A stretch of 64,000 nucleotides of DNA from Algibacter sp. L3A6 (GCF_009796825.1 NZ_CP047030.1:1339501-1403500), one strand, 5' to 3'. Counted from the stretch's first letter, positions 6,535 through 17,595 are shown. A program made the numbers and translations. The notes: generated by a model from the letters alone, not told the origin.

Positions 6535-8424
6535 TTATCTCTTTAAAGTAAAATGCCCTCTAAATTGTTGCGCATTAATTTCAACAACATACCAATAATC
6601 GTCTGTTTCAAGAAGCTTTCCTGCAAACAATCCATCCCATGAAAATGCAGCATTTTTAGAAAATTTTAAAAGCTTTCCATATCTATCGAAAATAGAAACT
6701 TGCGAGGTTTGGTAAAACTCAATGCCTTTTAAATCAAAGTTATCGTTAACGCCATCACCATTTGGCGTGAAAAACTTCGGGATAAAAAAGTGAATAAAGT
6801 CTATAGAAACTAACGTATCACAGTTTTGGTGTTTCACATAAATAGTATAACTACCACCTTCAACATTAGTAAAAATAGGATTTAGTTGAAATATATTTCC
6901 GTTAATAGAATACAGAAAATCACCCGTATTTTCCGTGGTTATCACAATACTTTTTCCAACAGACTCTACAGATTCAATACGAGGTAAATCTATCCGCGAA
7001 AGCGTTATTGTTTTTGTTACTGTACAGGTTTCATTAGTAATATCTACAGTATAAATTCCAGACTGATTTACCGTTATAAATTCACTTGTAGCGCCTGTAT
7101 TCCATAAAAACGTAGCTGTAGAAATATTAGTATGGGCATATAAATCTATAGTTTCGGTTTCGCAAAACATCAAGGTTTCTTCTTCATAATCAGGAATTTC
7201 AGAAAAGGTAATTTGCACTGCTGTTCGTGTATTAGAGGTACAATTTCCTATTTCGGTTTCCGCCTCAGCGTAATATGTTCCGCTGGTTGTAGCATTAAAA
7301 GCTCTACTATCTGCCTGTAATAAAGTTCCGCCAGTAGCCGCAGAATACCAATTTACAATTACACCAGAAGGCACGGTAACACTTAGCGGTGTTGTATCAT
7401 TTTCGCAAATCATAACGTCTCCATTACTAGTTGGCGCATTAGGTTGCGGAATAATTTGAACTTCAAAAACATCGGAGGTAGAATTACATGAATCGTTAGC
7501 TAAATTAACAGCATCTTCGGCTACTTTAACCCTGTAAAATGTAGTATTAAAAAGCGAAGGTGTGGTATAATTATCAGTGTTTTCACCAACAATATCCACC
7601 CAAGTTGTACCATCGCTACTTTCTTGCCATTGATAAAAATGCGAAGAAAAAATAGAAAAATCGGGTGTTACCTTTAACTCGGTCGAGAATGGCGTATTAT
7701 TTTCACAAACGGCAACATGTGTTTCATTTAAAGCATCTTCTATAATAACAGTGTCTCCACAGGTTTTAAAAACAATATCATCTATAGCTAAATCGTTTCC
7801 GCAACCACCAACACCATTATTCAACATTTTTAAAATAACAGCAGTTTGCCCAGGTTTAGATTGAAATACTAAAGCATATTGTCGCCAATCGGGACTAGAT
7901 GTTCCAAAAATATCGCCGGTATCTCCACTTGCCAATAATTGTGTATCGGTGCTATCCCAAATTTCGAACTTTACATTTATAGGTATCCCTGCGCCACAAC
8001 TATGGTTGGCGGGTAGTAAATTTATCATCCAAGACGAAAACTCATACGTTGTGTTTTCACATAAACCACTAATAGCAGTTCTGTAAAATTCACCAGAAGT
8101 AAAATCGGCATTAATTACTAGATTTCGGCCATTAGTATCGCCAGGTGTATGGTCGCTAATATTGTGCCAACCAAACCAATTTGTACTGCTAGATAAAGTA
8201 TAAGATCCATCGTTTGGTTGCCCGCTAGCAAAAGTATAGCTTGTTGTTCCGGCTGGTAAAGATGCATTAGCTGTGCCGACTCCAAAGGTTTCGGTAAAAA
8301 TAGGGTCGCCAGAATTACCGCTACAAAATCCCAATTGCGCTTGGGCTTTTACAGCGAATAAAAAAATAAATAATATTAGAATTTCTTTTTTAATGACTTT
8401 ACTGTTTTTCTTTATGCTTCGTAT
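6535..8424 (-). CDS. T9SS type B sorted surface protein with non-standard start
   Basis: A secreted protein of about 620-630 residues. The open frame runs upstream of the TTG at 8334 through a clear signal peptide (KKEILILFIFLFAVKAQAQ), so 8334 is not the start. No ATG, GTG, TTG or CTG is in frame between that peptide and the upstream stop at 8443-8445; candidates are ATA (8422-8424, used here) or ATT (8392-8394). After the signal lies a roughly 190-residue module (FTETFG near the start, GNDLAIDDI near the end) also found in the proteins at 17632 and 11450. PKD/Ig-like repeats with paired cysteines follow, then a C-terminal gliding-associated CHU_C domain (IPKFFTPNGDGVNDNF to GHFTLKR), the type B T9SS signal. 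It is probably exposed on the outer membrane, perhaps as an adhesin. Confidence 0.8.
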   Translation of the reverse strand: MRSIKKNSKVIKKEILILFIFLFAVKAQAQLGFCSGNSGDPIFTETFGVGTANASLPAGTTSYTFASGQPNDGSYTLSSSTNWFGWHNISDHTPGDTNGRNLVINADFTSGEFYRTAISGLCENTTYEFSSWMINLLPANHSCGAGIPINVKFEIWDSTDTQLLASGDTGDIFGTSSPDWRQYALVFQSKPGQTAVILKMLNNGVGGCGNDLAIDDIVFKTCGDTVIIEDALNETHVAVCENNTPFSTELKVTPDFSIFSSHFYQWQESSDGTTWVDIVGENTDNYTTPSLFNTTFYRVKVAEDAVNLANDSCNSTSDVFEVQIIPQPNAPTSNGDVMICENDTTPLSVTVPSGVIVNWYSAATGGTLLQADSRAFNATTSGTYYAEAETEIGNCTSNTRTAVQITFSEIPDYEEETLMFCETETIDLYAHTNISTATFLWNTGATSEFITVNQSGIYTVDITNETCTVTKTITLSRIDLPRIESVESVGKSIVITTENTGDFLYSINGNIFQLNPIFTNVEGGSYTIYVKHQNCDTLVSIDFIHFFIPKFFTPNGDGVNDNFDLKGIEFYQTSQVSIFDRYGKLLKFSKNAAFSWDGLFAGKLLETDDYWYVVEINAQQFRGHFTLKR

Positions 8425-8488
8425 TTTAAATAATACGAATAGCTATATTAGTAAAAAAAAGCGCTACAATTAACTAAATCTTCCTATA

Positions 8489-8791
8489 ATGAACCATTTA
8501 CCCTATTATTCGGTTATTTTTACATCAACTTTAAACGAAGATACCGCAGGCTACAACGCTATGGCCGAAAAAATGGAGGCCTTAGCTAAAGAACAAGATG
8601 GTTTTTTAGGTATAGAAAGTGCTAGAAACCAAATTGGTATTACCGTAAGTTACTGGAAAAGTTTAGAAGCCATAAAAAATTGGAAAGCCCAAACCGATCA
8701 TTTAGAGGCTCAACAAAAAGGAAAAACCAATTGGTATAGTTGGTACAATGTAAAAATTTGTAAAGTAGAACGAGAATACAGCTTTCGCTAA
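8489..8791 (+). CDS. Antibiotic biosynthesis monooxygenase (ABM) domain protein
   Basis: A 100-residue single-domain protein with the ABM ferredoxin-like fold pattern: YYSVIFTS strand, a helix with MAEKMEALAKEQDGFLGIESAR, then ITVSYWKSLEAIKNWK. This matches the YqjZ/IsdG-related heme- or quinone-monooxygenase-like superfamily, whose members act as small dimers on varied substrates. Function here is unknown. It is divergent from the surface-protein gene (only about 65 bases apart) and lies 75 bases before pbpC in the same direction, so it may share a transcript with it. Confidence 0.8.
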   Translation: MNHLPYYSVIFTSTLNEDTAGYNAMAEKMEALAKEQDGFLGIESARNQIGITVSYWKSLEAIKNWKAQTDHLEAQQKGKTNWYSWYNVKICKVEREYSFR

Positions 8792-8866
8792 TTTAGACTA
8801 AAAATCATCATAAAACCATGCAAATTTACATCTAAACAAACACGCTTAGAGTATATAATTTAAGTG

Positions 8867-11215
8867 ATGATCATGTTAAACTACATAAAACAACATAAAG
8901 TAAAATCGGCAATAGTGGCGCTAATTCTAGTAGCCTACTATTTTTGTTTACCCAACCCACTATTTAAAGACCCTACAGCTACAGTAATTACGAGTTCTAA
9001 CAACCAATTGCTTGGTGCGCAAATTGCAAAAGACGGACAATGGCGATTTCCACATAACGATTCTATTCCTAATAAATTTAAAACCTGCATTGTTCAGTTT
9101 GAAGACGAATATTTCTATAAACACCCTGGTTTTAATCCTATATCAATTTTTAAAGCTTTAAAAGAAAATTTAAAATCTGGTGGTATAAAACGTGGCGGAA
9201 GTACTATTACGCAGCAAGTAATTCGATTAGCGCGGAAAGGGAAAAGCAGAACCTATTTCGAAAAAATTATTGAAATTATATTGGCGACACGCCTAGAGTT
9301 ATCTAAATCTAAAAACACCATTTTAACGCATTACGCAAGTAATGCCCCTTTCGGGGGAAATGTGGTTGGTCTAGATGCTGCATCATGGCGGTATTTTAAC
9401 CGAAACGCCAACAACCTCTCTTGGGCAGAAAGTGCAACATTAGCAGTTTTACCCAATGCGCCAAGTTTAATTTACCCTGGAAAAAACCAAGAACGTTTAT
9501 TAAAAAAGCGAAATAGATTATTAAAAAAACTTCTAGAAAACTCAAAAATAGACACACTTACTTACGAGCTTTCTGTTGCCGAAGGTTTACCACAAAAACC
9601 CTACCCGTTGCCACAAACCGCACCACACTTATTACAAAAAGTAGCACAAAGACAAAGTGGAGCCCGCGTACAAACCACTATTGATATTAAATTACAAAAC
9701 CGTATAAACTACATTGTAAAGAACCACTATAATAAATTAAGTCAAAACGAAATTTACAATGCAGCCGTTTTAGTTTTAGATGTAAAAACAAGGCAAGTTC
9801 TAGCCTATATTGGCAATACACCTACCGATAGAGCACACCAAAAAGATGTCGATATTATTGATAAACCAAGAAGTACTGGCAGTATTTTAAAACCCTTTCT
9901 ATACGCCGCCATGTTGGATTCTGGCGATTTACTACCCAATACCTTAGTGGCCGATGTGCCTACACAATATGGTAGTTATAATCCCGAAAACTACAATAAA
10001 ACTTATGATGGTGCCGTGCCAGCAAGTCGTGCTTTATCAAGATCATTAAATGTGCCAGCTGTAAGAATGTTGCAAGATTTTGGTTTAGATAGATTTTATC
10101 AATATTTAAAATTTCTAAAATTAAAAGATTTAAAATACGATGCTAACCACTACGGTTTATCGCTTATACTTGGCGGGGCAGAAAGTAACCTTTGGGATTT
10201 ATGTAAAAGTTACGCCGCACTATCTTCTACGTTAAATCATTTTTCTGAAAACTCGAGCACTTATTTTTCAAACGAATTTTGCGAACCCACTTTTTTAGCT
10301 TCAACTAAAATTAACTTCGGAAAGCAAACTACAGACAAAACGTTATTTGATGCCGCTTCTACCTACCTAACTTACCAAAGCTTAAAAGAAGTTAACCGAC
10401 CAGAAAGTGACGAAAGTTGGGAGTTTTTTGATGGATCGAAACAAATTGCATGGAAAACAGGTACTAGTTTTGGTTTTCGAGATGCTTGGGCTATTGGCTC
10501 TACAAAAGATTACGTTGTAGGCGTTTGGGTTGGTAATGCCGATGGCGAAGGCCGCCCTGGTTTGGTTGGTGTGCAAGCAGCTGCACCAATAATGTTTGAT
10601 GTTTTTGAAAGCTTACCTAACAGCGATTGGTTTCCAAAACCTTTTGATGAAATGAAAAAAGTAGCAATCTGTAAACAAAGTGGGCACCGTGCATCGCAAT
10701 ATTGTGATACTGCGGAAGAGAAATACATTCAGTTAGCAGGTTTAAAAACCAAACCTTGTCCATATCATGTTTTAATTCATTTAAATAAAGATGAAACTTA
10801 TCAGGTAAATTCCTCGTGCGAAGACATTGGTAATATTACTCATAAATCTTGGTTTGTTTTACCTCCATTAATGAACTATTACTACAAAACTAAAAACCCG
10901 TTTTACAAACCATTACCTAAATTTAAGCCTGATTGTTTTAGCGAAAATGCCGTTTCTATAGAGTTTATTTACCCTAAAGAAAATAATACTATTTTTCTAC
11001 CTAAAGATTTTGATGGTAAAACCAACGAATTAATCTTAAAAATAGCACATTCTCGCCCAGAACTAAATATCCATTGGTCTATAGACGAGCGTTTTATAGG
11101 CACAACCAAAGACATCCATGAAATGGCCATAATTCCTGAAATTGGCACCCATATTATTACCGTGGTCGACGCCTATGGAAACGAGCTAAAGCGCAGCATA
11201 ACCGTTGGTCTATAA
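8867..11215 (+). CDS. pbpC: Penicillin-binding protein 1C
   Basis: The ATG at 8867 was chosen over the GTG at 8864; a third ATG lies at 8873. The 782 residues carry one N-terminal membrane anchor (about 12-30), a GT51 glycosyltransferase domain (EDEYFYKHPGF about 83-93, GGSTITQQ about 115-122), a transpeptidase domain with the STGSILKP active-site motif (the serine is the S of SILK), SRSLN and KTGTS, and a C-terminal BiPBP_C domain from about 690. It polymerises and crosslinks peptidoglycan in the periplasm. In many bacteria pbpC pairs with an alpha-2-macroglobulin gene; none is seen here. Confidence 0.95.
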   Translation: MIMLNYIKQHKVKSAIVALILVAYYFCLPNPLFKDPTATVITSSNNQLLGAQIAKDGQWRFPHNDSIPNKFKTCIVQFEDEYFYKHPGFNPISIFKALKENLKSGGIKRGGSTITQQVIRLARKGKSRTYFEKIIEIILATRLELSKSKNTILTHYASNAPFGGNVVGLDAASWRYFNRNANNLSWAESATLAVLPNAPSLIYPGKNQERLLKKRNRLLKKLLENSKIDTLTYELSVAEGLPQKPYPLPQTAPHLLQKVAQRQSGARVQTTIDIKLQNRINYIVKNHYNKLSQNEIYNAAVLVLDVKTRQVLAYIGNTPTDRAHQKDVDIIDKPRSTGSILKPFLYAAMLDSGDLLPNTLVADVPTQYGSYNPENYNKTYDGAVPASRALSRSLNVPAVRMLQDFGLDRFYQYLKFLKLKDLKYDANHYGLSLILGGAESNLWDLCKSYAALSSTLNHFSENSSTYFSNEFCEPTFLASTKINFGKQTTDKTLFDAASTYLTYQSLKEVNRPESDESWEFFDGSKQIAWKTGTSFGFRDAWAIGSTKDYVVGVWVGNADGEGRPGLVGVQAAAPIMFDVFESLPNSDWFPKPFDEMKKVAICKQSGHRASQYCDTAEEKYIQLAGLKTKPCPYHVLIHLNKDETYQVNSSCEDIGNITHKSWFVLPPLMNYYYKTKNPFYKPLPKFKPDCFSENAVSIEFIYPKENNTIFLPKDFDGKTNELILKIAHSRPELNIHWSIDERFIGTTKDIHEMAIIPEIGTHIITVVDAYGNELKRSITVGL

Positions 11216-11449
11216 CAGTTTACCCTTTTTTTTATCACTATAACCAATTAATTACCAAGTTAACGGCTTATCATCTATTCTTGCTTTGATTTTCTATATG
11301 TAAAAATTTCAGCTCATCGAAAATTTATTAATAGCGTAATAGATTGCTGTAATTTTACTAAATAAAATAAAAAAAGTGTTTTGTTATCACTTAAAAAACG
11401 ACAAACCCTAAAAGAATTAATTGGCGTCCCTCCCCACAAGAACTTATTT

Positions 11450-14400
11450 ATGGAAAAAATATACTCTTACCTACCAAGTGTATTAAAAAACACTATGGCA
11501 ATTGCCCTATGTTTATTCTCTTTTAATTTTATTAATGCGCAGTGTATTCCTAATAATATTGGTAGTAACGCTCAATTTTACATTTCAAATGTTTCGATTG
11601 AAAGTATTAATAATGCTTCTAATTCTTCCGCAGCCAATTATGAGTATTACAGCACTCCAACGGTAGATTTAGTCAATGGATTTACATATCCTATGGTTGT
11701 AGATTTTGCAACGGGATCGTATAACACTTCGGGTTTAGCAGTTTGGATAGATTTTAATCATGATGGTGATTTTGAGGATGCGGGTGAACAGATTTATTCT
11801 GGAACAATGACTCCAACAGTAAATACAGGATCTCATTCTTTTTCTTTAACTATACCAGTATCTGCAACAGTTGGGGTTACAAGAATGAGACTGTCGTTGA
11901 GACATAATGGTGTGTCTTCGGGACCATGTACAAATGATTATCAAGCTGGAGAATTTGAAGATTATAATGTCAATATTGGGTCATCCTCAGCCCCACCAAC
12001 AGCAGTTTGCCAGAACTTAACGATATCTTTAGGTAGTAATAATAGTGCTAGCATTGTACCTTCAGATATTGATAATGGATCAAGTGATGATAATGCTATA
12101 GCGACATATGCTTTAGATTTAGATACGTTTGATTGTTCTAATATAGGTGATAATGCGGTTACATTAACGGTGACAGATGCAGACGGACAAACAGCTACTT
12201 GTACTTCCACTGTTACAGTAAATAGTTATTCAGGGGCGTTGATAGCGCCAACATTGGCAGATGTTACTGCGTCTTGTAGTTATGCAGTACCTACACCAGC
12301 AGACTTGTCATATAGTTGTGTAGCGGTTACACCAGTTTTTGATAGTTCAACTTCGGGATCAACAACCTTTACAAATGATGGTACAATAACCTGGTTGTAT
12401 GATGATGGAGCGGGAAATACAGATACAGTAACCCAAAATGTATATATCAATTTAGTTGCGCCTTCAAATATTCTGGTTTCTTCAATAACTCAAACATCGG
12501 CAACAATAGTTTGGGATGATGCTTTAGGTGATCAAACTTATAGTGTTAGATATAAAGAGTCAGGTACTTTGTTATGGACAACAATTGCGGTAACAACTAA
12601 TACTTTAAATCTAACGGGTTTAACAGATTTAACAAATTATGATGTAGAAGTTGCAACGGTATGTAGTATTAATATATCTAATTATTCTGCAACCTATAAC
12701 TTTACAACTTTACCTGTAAATAATGCATGTGAACCAACTAGCAACTCTAATGGGCAATATTATATTACAAATGTGTATTTGCCAGGAGAAAACCTAACCG
12801 AAATCAATAATACCTCTGGGGATGATGGTGGTTATGGAGAATATACAGCAACACCAAGTGTAGATTTGATACGAGGTCAAAACTACACGATGGAATTATC
12901 TGTATCAAATCACATGGCTACAGAAAACAGATCTGGTTGGGCTGTATATATTGACTTAAACGGCGATGGAAACTTGGAGAGTAGCGAATTGGTTTGGGAT
13001 AGTTCAGGAGAAGATAATTCACTATCAAACACAGATAATACATTTGATCCAGCGACAATAACAATTCCCGTTACTGCAGGTTTAGGTAAAGTAGTTATGC
13101 GTGTTGGCACAAGAAGGTACTGGTTCTCAGACAATCCTTGTGGCACCTTAGATGGTCATTATGAGGAGTTTGAAGATTATATAGTAAATATCAAAAGTGA
13201 CGCTACAGCGCAAGAGATTGATTTGTATGGTAATGGTTTTGGTATAGTTTCTGGGGCAACAATGACAAGTACAGATAATTATACAGATTTTGGTATTTAT
13301 GATGTTTATTCTGGCGCAGTAACAAGAACATATGTTATAGAAAATACAGGTATCGCAGATTTAGTGTTACAAGCACCTTATGTTAGTGTATCTGGTTCTA
13401 CTGCTTTTACAGTAGCTGCACAACCAGTATTAACAACATTAACACCAGGGGAATCAACAACATTTACAATTGATTTTAATCCAGATGTAATAGGGGCGTA
13501 TACAGGAGTTATTTCTATTCTTTCTAACGATGTAGATGAAAATCCATTTACTTTTACAGTCTCTGGTGAAGGTGCACAAACCTTTCCAGATACTGATGGA
13601 GATGGTGTGCCAGACAATATAGATATAGACGATGATAACGATGGCTTAACAGATAATTATGAAAGTTCTATTTGTAACAGTTATTCTAATGCTTCGACAG
13701 CAGATGTTGTCTTTTTAAATGAAACTTTTGGGGCAGGTACAAATCGCATTCAAATTAATGGTAATTATGCAGGAGCGACAACTACCTATTGTTACGAAGA
13801 TGGTAGTGGCTCATGTCCATCGACCTATGATTCAACAAGTGTAAACGATGGTGATTATACTGTACATCACACCGTAACTAATAATAATGGAGTTACTGAA
13901 GGTATAGATGTCGATGTTTCGGCTTGGGCTGAAGATTATTGGTATGCGGGAGTCGATCATACTTTAGGGGATGTCAATGGTAGAATGGCTATTTTTAATG
14001 CAGCTGCAGATCCAGGTGTTTTTTATAGTCAAGAAATTTCAGGCATTACTATAGGTGTGCCAATTCAATTTGGTTTTTACGCTATTAATTTAGATCGTAC
14101 AGATGCTCCTAGTGTTAGTGGAAGGCCTAAGCCAGAGGTGTCAATAACTATTTATGATAACTTAGGAAATCAAATAGCAACAGAATCCTCGGGATTAATT
14201 AACCCAACAAGCCCAGCTGGAGATTGGGTAGAGGTCTCGGCAAGCTTTACTAGCTCTGTTTCTCAATTTACTGTCGTTTTAACAAACTCTCAATCAGGTG
14301 GGTCAGGTAATGATTTAGCGATTGATGATATTTTTGTTAAACAAACATTTTGTGATTTAGATGGAGATGGTGTTGCAGACCTTATAGATTTAGATAACGA

Positions 14401-17400
14401 TAACGACGGTATACCTAATGTCGTTGAGTTAGGATATGTTGATGATAATTTTGATGCTACAGTATATAATGATGTTACAAATCCATGGATAGATGCTAAC
14501 GGAAATGGGATGCATGATGTTTATGAAGGTTTGACTGCGCTAGATAGTGATGGGGACGGAATACCAAATCATATGGATTTAGATAGTGATAATGACGGTA
14601 TTTTTGATAGTGTGGAATATAATGGTTTAGGAGATATTGATATTAATGGAGATGGTGTTGGAGATGGTACAGATTATCAAGACACAATAGTTAATAATAC
14701 TACGGATGATCCAGATGGAGATGGTATTTTGCCATCTGTGGATGATAATGATACAGATGTTGATGGTACTTCAGACATAGATCATGGAACATTTAATTAT
14801 GATGTTCCTTTGGATACGGATGGAGATGGTGTTGCTGACTATTTAGATGTAGATAGTAATGATGCTACAAATAATACAACCAACGGAAGTGATATAGACA
14901 CAACACAAATTTACGCCCATTTAGATACCGATAACGACGGTGTTATTGATGGCTCTACCGATACAGATGGTGATGGAATTCTTGATGCTTTTGATACTGA
15001 TAATACTGTTTTCGGTTCACCAAGAGACTTAAGCGATAGCCACACTCTTTTCTTCGATGGACGTAATGATTATGTAGAAGATGCTAACGTAATAAATGGT
15101 TGGGCAAATGCTACCCTTATGGCATGGATTAAAATTGAACCAGGAGCAACCGGTGATCGTGTTGTTGTTGGCCAAAATAGTTTTAATATTATGGTAACTA
15201 ATGGTGGTCGTTTAAAAGTTGAAACCAACAGTATTAGCTTAGAAGGAGATTCTGCTTTACCTGAAAATATTTGGGTACATGTTGGAGCAACCTATAATAG
15301 CGCTACAAGCAGTTTTGTTATTTATGTAAATGGTCATCCTCTTAAAAGTACAAGTGTATCTGGATCTTTAGCTTCGGATGCCACTAACTTTACCATAGGA
15401 AGAACACCAAATACAGACACCCGCTATTTTGAAGGAGAAATAGATGAAGTACGTTTATTCAATGAAGCTTTAAGTGAAACTTCATTCCAAAGAATGGTTT
15501 ATCAAGAATTGAGCGATACTAATTTTAATCAAGGCGCCATAGTTCCCTTAAATATTGATGCCGCAAACACATTTAACACATCTCTAGTTAGGTATTTTAA
15601 AATGGATACTTTTAAAGGAGATATTGTAGATGACGCCACAACATTAACTATCGATGTTGGCACAGGAGCAAGGCTATATAACATCAAAAACATTTACTTT
15701 CAAACCGCACCATTACCTTATGAGACTAAAGCTGCAGGGACTTGGAACTTAACAAACACATGGCTACACGGTGATGTTTGGGATATTGACGCTGAAGCAA
15801 CCAATCAAGATTGGTCTATAGTACATGTTAAACACAGTCTAACAACCGCAACTAGACATGCAACAGCTGGTTTAATAGTTGATGCTGGTGTTGAATTATC
15901 AATACAAAGTGATGTTGAACTTAACAACTCTTGGTACTTAAACCTAGCTGGAATTATCGATTTAGAAGGTGAATCTCAATTAATTCAAACAGAAGAAAGT
16001 GTTTTAGAAGCTACAGGTTCTATAGAAAGAGATCAACAAGGTACCGAAAACTTATATACTTATAATTATTGGTCTTCTCCAGTACATACCTCAAACCCAA
16101 ATTCTGATATTGATGGAGATGAAACTTACACTGTTGCAAGTATTTTAAGAGATGGTGAAGATGCTAACAATCCCGGATCTATTAGTTTTGTAGGTGGTTA
16201 TGATGGTAATAACACAACCTCTCCAATACAAATAGCAGACTACTGGATTTGGAAATACTCAAATAACCAAAGTGACAACTATAGCTTATGGGAACATGTA
16301 GGCAGCACTAATCCTATAAAAGTTGGTGAAGGTTACACCATGAAAGGCCCAGGAACCGGATCTGTTAGTACAGATAAAAACTACGTATTTCAAGGCACTC
16401 CAAATAATGGAGACATACTTCTACCTATTACAGCAGGTAACGATTACCTAATAGGAAATCCATACCCTTCGGCTATTGATGCTGATATATTCATAAATGA
16501 CAACTTAGATTCAGCTGGTGGAGCTTTAAATGGCACTCTTTATTTTTGGGAACATTTTGGAGGTGGTTCGCATATATATAGAGAATATCAAGGTGGCTAT
16601 GGAACTTATAATCTTTCAGGAGGAGCACCGGCAATTGCGGGGTCTCACACAGCTTCCGATCCCGTTGTTAGCGGTTTAGGAACAGGAACTAAAACACCAA
16701 CAAAAAACATTCCTGTTGGGCAAGGGTTCTTTGTAACAGCAACATCAAGTACAGATATTAAATTTAACAACAACCAACGTACATTTGCTACAGAAACAAA
16801 CAGTAGCACCTCTATATTTCTGAGAGGAACAGCTCAAAAAACTACAATAGCTACAACAGACTCGAGCTTAGAAGATTTACGTACCAAATTACGTTTAAAC
16901 TACAACTCCCCTAACGGCTATATACGTCAATTATTAACAACAATAGACGAAAACGCAACTATACAAAACGACAGAGGTTATGATGCGCCTTTAATTGAAG
17001 ACAATGAAGAAGATATGTTCTGGACTATTGGCGACAACAGTTTTGTAATTCAAGGTATAGATGAAGCTACTGAAACAACCGCATTACCACTTTCTGTAAA
17101 AACACAAACAGCTGGTGAAGTTGTAATTAGTTTAGCAGAATTAAAATACCCTACGGACGGTTTTGAATTATACTTAAAAGATAATTTAACGCAAACGTAT
17201 CACGATTTATTAGAAAACTCAAGCTACACCACTTCAGTTGAAGAAGGTATTACTGCTAATAGATTTGAAATTGTTTTCGCTAAACCTACAAATACTTTAG
17301 GTATTTCAGATAATGAGATTACTCAAGGCGCTGTTAGTATGTATTACAATCCTTCAGATGCCGCAATACATATTACCAATCCTGATAATTTTTCAATTGA

Positions 17401-17563
17401 AAACATCACAGGTACTAATATTTTAGGACAAAATGTATTGAGCGAACTGCTTAATTCTTCTGATAAAAATATAACCTTACCTGCTAATTTAACTTTAGGT
17501 GTTTATATTTTTACTATTGAAACAGACCATTCTACAATTACAAAAAAAATGATAATTAAATAA
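11450..17563 (+). CDS. Giant T9SS type A sorted multidomain surface protein
   Basis: The frame is open from 11381, but the ATG at 11450 begins a signal peptide (MEKIYSYL... ending NFINAQ), so it was chosen; 2037 residues. Visible order: GEVED-type domain (about 37-174), Ig/HYR-like regions, fibronectin-type domain (about 333-422), second GEVED (about 427-580), choice-of-anchor-like beta domain (about 588-712), a jelly-roll-like module shared with the proteins at 6535 and 17632 (about 753-965), calcium-binding type 3 repeats rich in DxDGDG (about 713-733 and 967-1183), LamG/concanavalin-like domain (about 1197-1343), a long C-terminal region and a Por_Secre tail (about 1960-2037). Probably a secreted or cell-surface binding protein. 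Base composition appears to change near 14880. Confidence 0.9.
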   Translation: MEKIYSYLPSVLKNTMAIALCLFSFNFINAQCIPNNIGSNAQFYISNVSIESINNASNSSAANYEYYSTPTVDLVNGFTYPMVVDFATGSYNTSGLAVWIDFNHDGDFEDAGEQIYSGTMTPTVNTGSHSFSLTIPVSATVGVTRMRLSLRHNGVSSGPCTNDYQAGEFEDYNVNIGSSSAPPTAVCQNLTISLGSNNSASIVPSDIDNGSSDDNAIATYALDLDTFDCSNIGDNAVTLTVTDADGQTATCTSTVTVNSYSGALIAPTLADVTASCSYAVPTPADLSYSCVAVTPVFDSSTSGSTTFTNDGTITWLYDDGAGNTDTVTQNVYINLVAPSNILVSSITQTSATIVWDDALGDQTYSVRYKESGTLLWTTIAVTTNTLNLTGLTDLTNYDVEVATVCSINISNYSATYNFTTLPVNNACEPTSNSNGQYYITNVYLPGENLTEINNTSGDDGGYGEYTATPSVDLIRGQNYTMELSVSNHMATENRSGWAVYIDLNGDGNLESSELVWDSSGEDNSLSNTDNTFDPATITIPVTAGLGKVVMRVGTRRYWFSDNPCGTLDGHYEEFEDYIVNIKSDATAQEIDLYGNGFGIVSGATMTSTDNYTDFGIYDVYSGAVTRTYVIENTGIADLVLQAPYVSVSGSTAFTVAAQPVLTTLTPGESTTFTIDFNPDVIGAYTGVISILSNDVDENPFTFTVSGEGAQTFPDTDGDGVPDNIDIDDDNDGLTDNYESSICNSYSNASTADVVFLNETFGAGTNRIQINGNYAGATTTYCYEDGSGSCPSTYDSTSVNDGDYTVHHTVTNNNGVTEGIDVDVSAWAEDYWYAGVDHTLGDVNGRMAIFNAAADPGVFYSQEISGITIGVPIQFGFYAINLDRTDAPSVSGRPKPEVSITIYDNLGNQIATESSGLINPTSPAGDWVEVSASFTSSVSQFTVVLTNSQSGGSGNDLAIDDIFVKQTFCDLDGDGVADLIDLDNDNDGIPNVVELGYVDDNFDATVYNDVTNPWIDANGNGMHDVYEGLTALDSDGDGIPNHMDLDSDNDGIFDSVEYNGLGDIDINGDGVGDGTDYQDTIVNNTTDDPDGDGILPSVDDNDTDVDGTSDIDHGTFNYDVPLDTDGDGVADYLDVDSNDATNNTTNGSDIDTTQIYAHLDTDNDGVIDGSTDTDGDGILDAFDTDNTVFGSPRDLSDSHTLFFDGRNDYVEDANVINGWANATLMAWIKIEPGATGDRVVVGQNSFNIMVTNGGRLKVETNSISLEGDSALPENIWVHVGATYNSATSSFVIYVNGHPLKSTSVSGSLASDATNFTIGRTPNTDTRYFEGEIDEVRLFNEALSETSFQRMVYQELSDTNFNQGAIVPLNIDAANTFNTSLVRYFKMDTFKGDIVDDATTLTIDVGTGARLYNIKNIYFQTAPLPYETKAAGTWNLTNTWLHGDVWDIDAEATNQDWSIVHVKHSLTTATRHATAGLIVDAGVELSIQSDVELNNSWYLNLAGIIDLEGESQLIQTEESVLEATGSIERDQQGTENLYTYNYWSSPVHTSNPNSDIDGDETYTVASILRDGEDANNPGSISFVGGYDGNNTTSPIQIADYWIWKYSNNQSDNYSLWEHVGSTNPIKVGEGYTMKGPGTGSVSTDKNYVFQGTPNNGDILLPITAGNDYLIGNPYPSAIDADIFINDNLDSAGGALNGTLYFWEHFGGGSHIYREYQGGYGTYNLSGGAPAIAGSHTASDPVVSGLGTGTKTPTKNIPVGQGFFVTATSSTDIKFNNNQRTFATETNSSTSIFLRGTAQKTTIATTDSSLEDLRTKLRLNYNSPNGYIRQLLTTIDENATIQNDRGYDAPLIEDNEEDMFWTIGDNSFVIQGIDEATETTALPLSVKTQTAGEVVISLAELKYPTDGFELYLKDNLTQTYHDLLENSSYTTSVEEGITANRFEIVFAKPTNTLGISDNEITQGAVSMYYNPSDAAIHITNPDNFSIENITGTNILGQNVLSELLNSSDKNITLPANLTLGVYIFTIETDHSTITKKMIIK

Positions 17564-17595
17564 TTAAAAAAACTTACACCAATAGATTAAATAGG

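Noticed and set aside
8273..8473. Plus-strand 66-codon ORF at the start of the surface-protein gene
   Set aside because: It overlaps the signal-peptide coding region of the minus-strand gene, which is supported by homology to its paralog.
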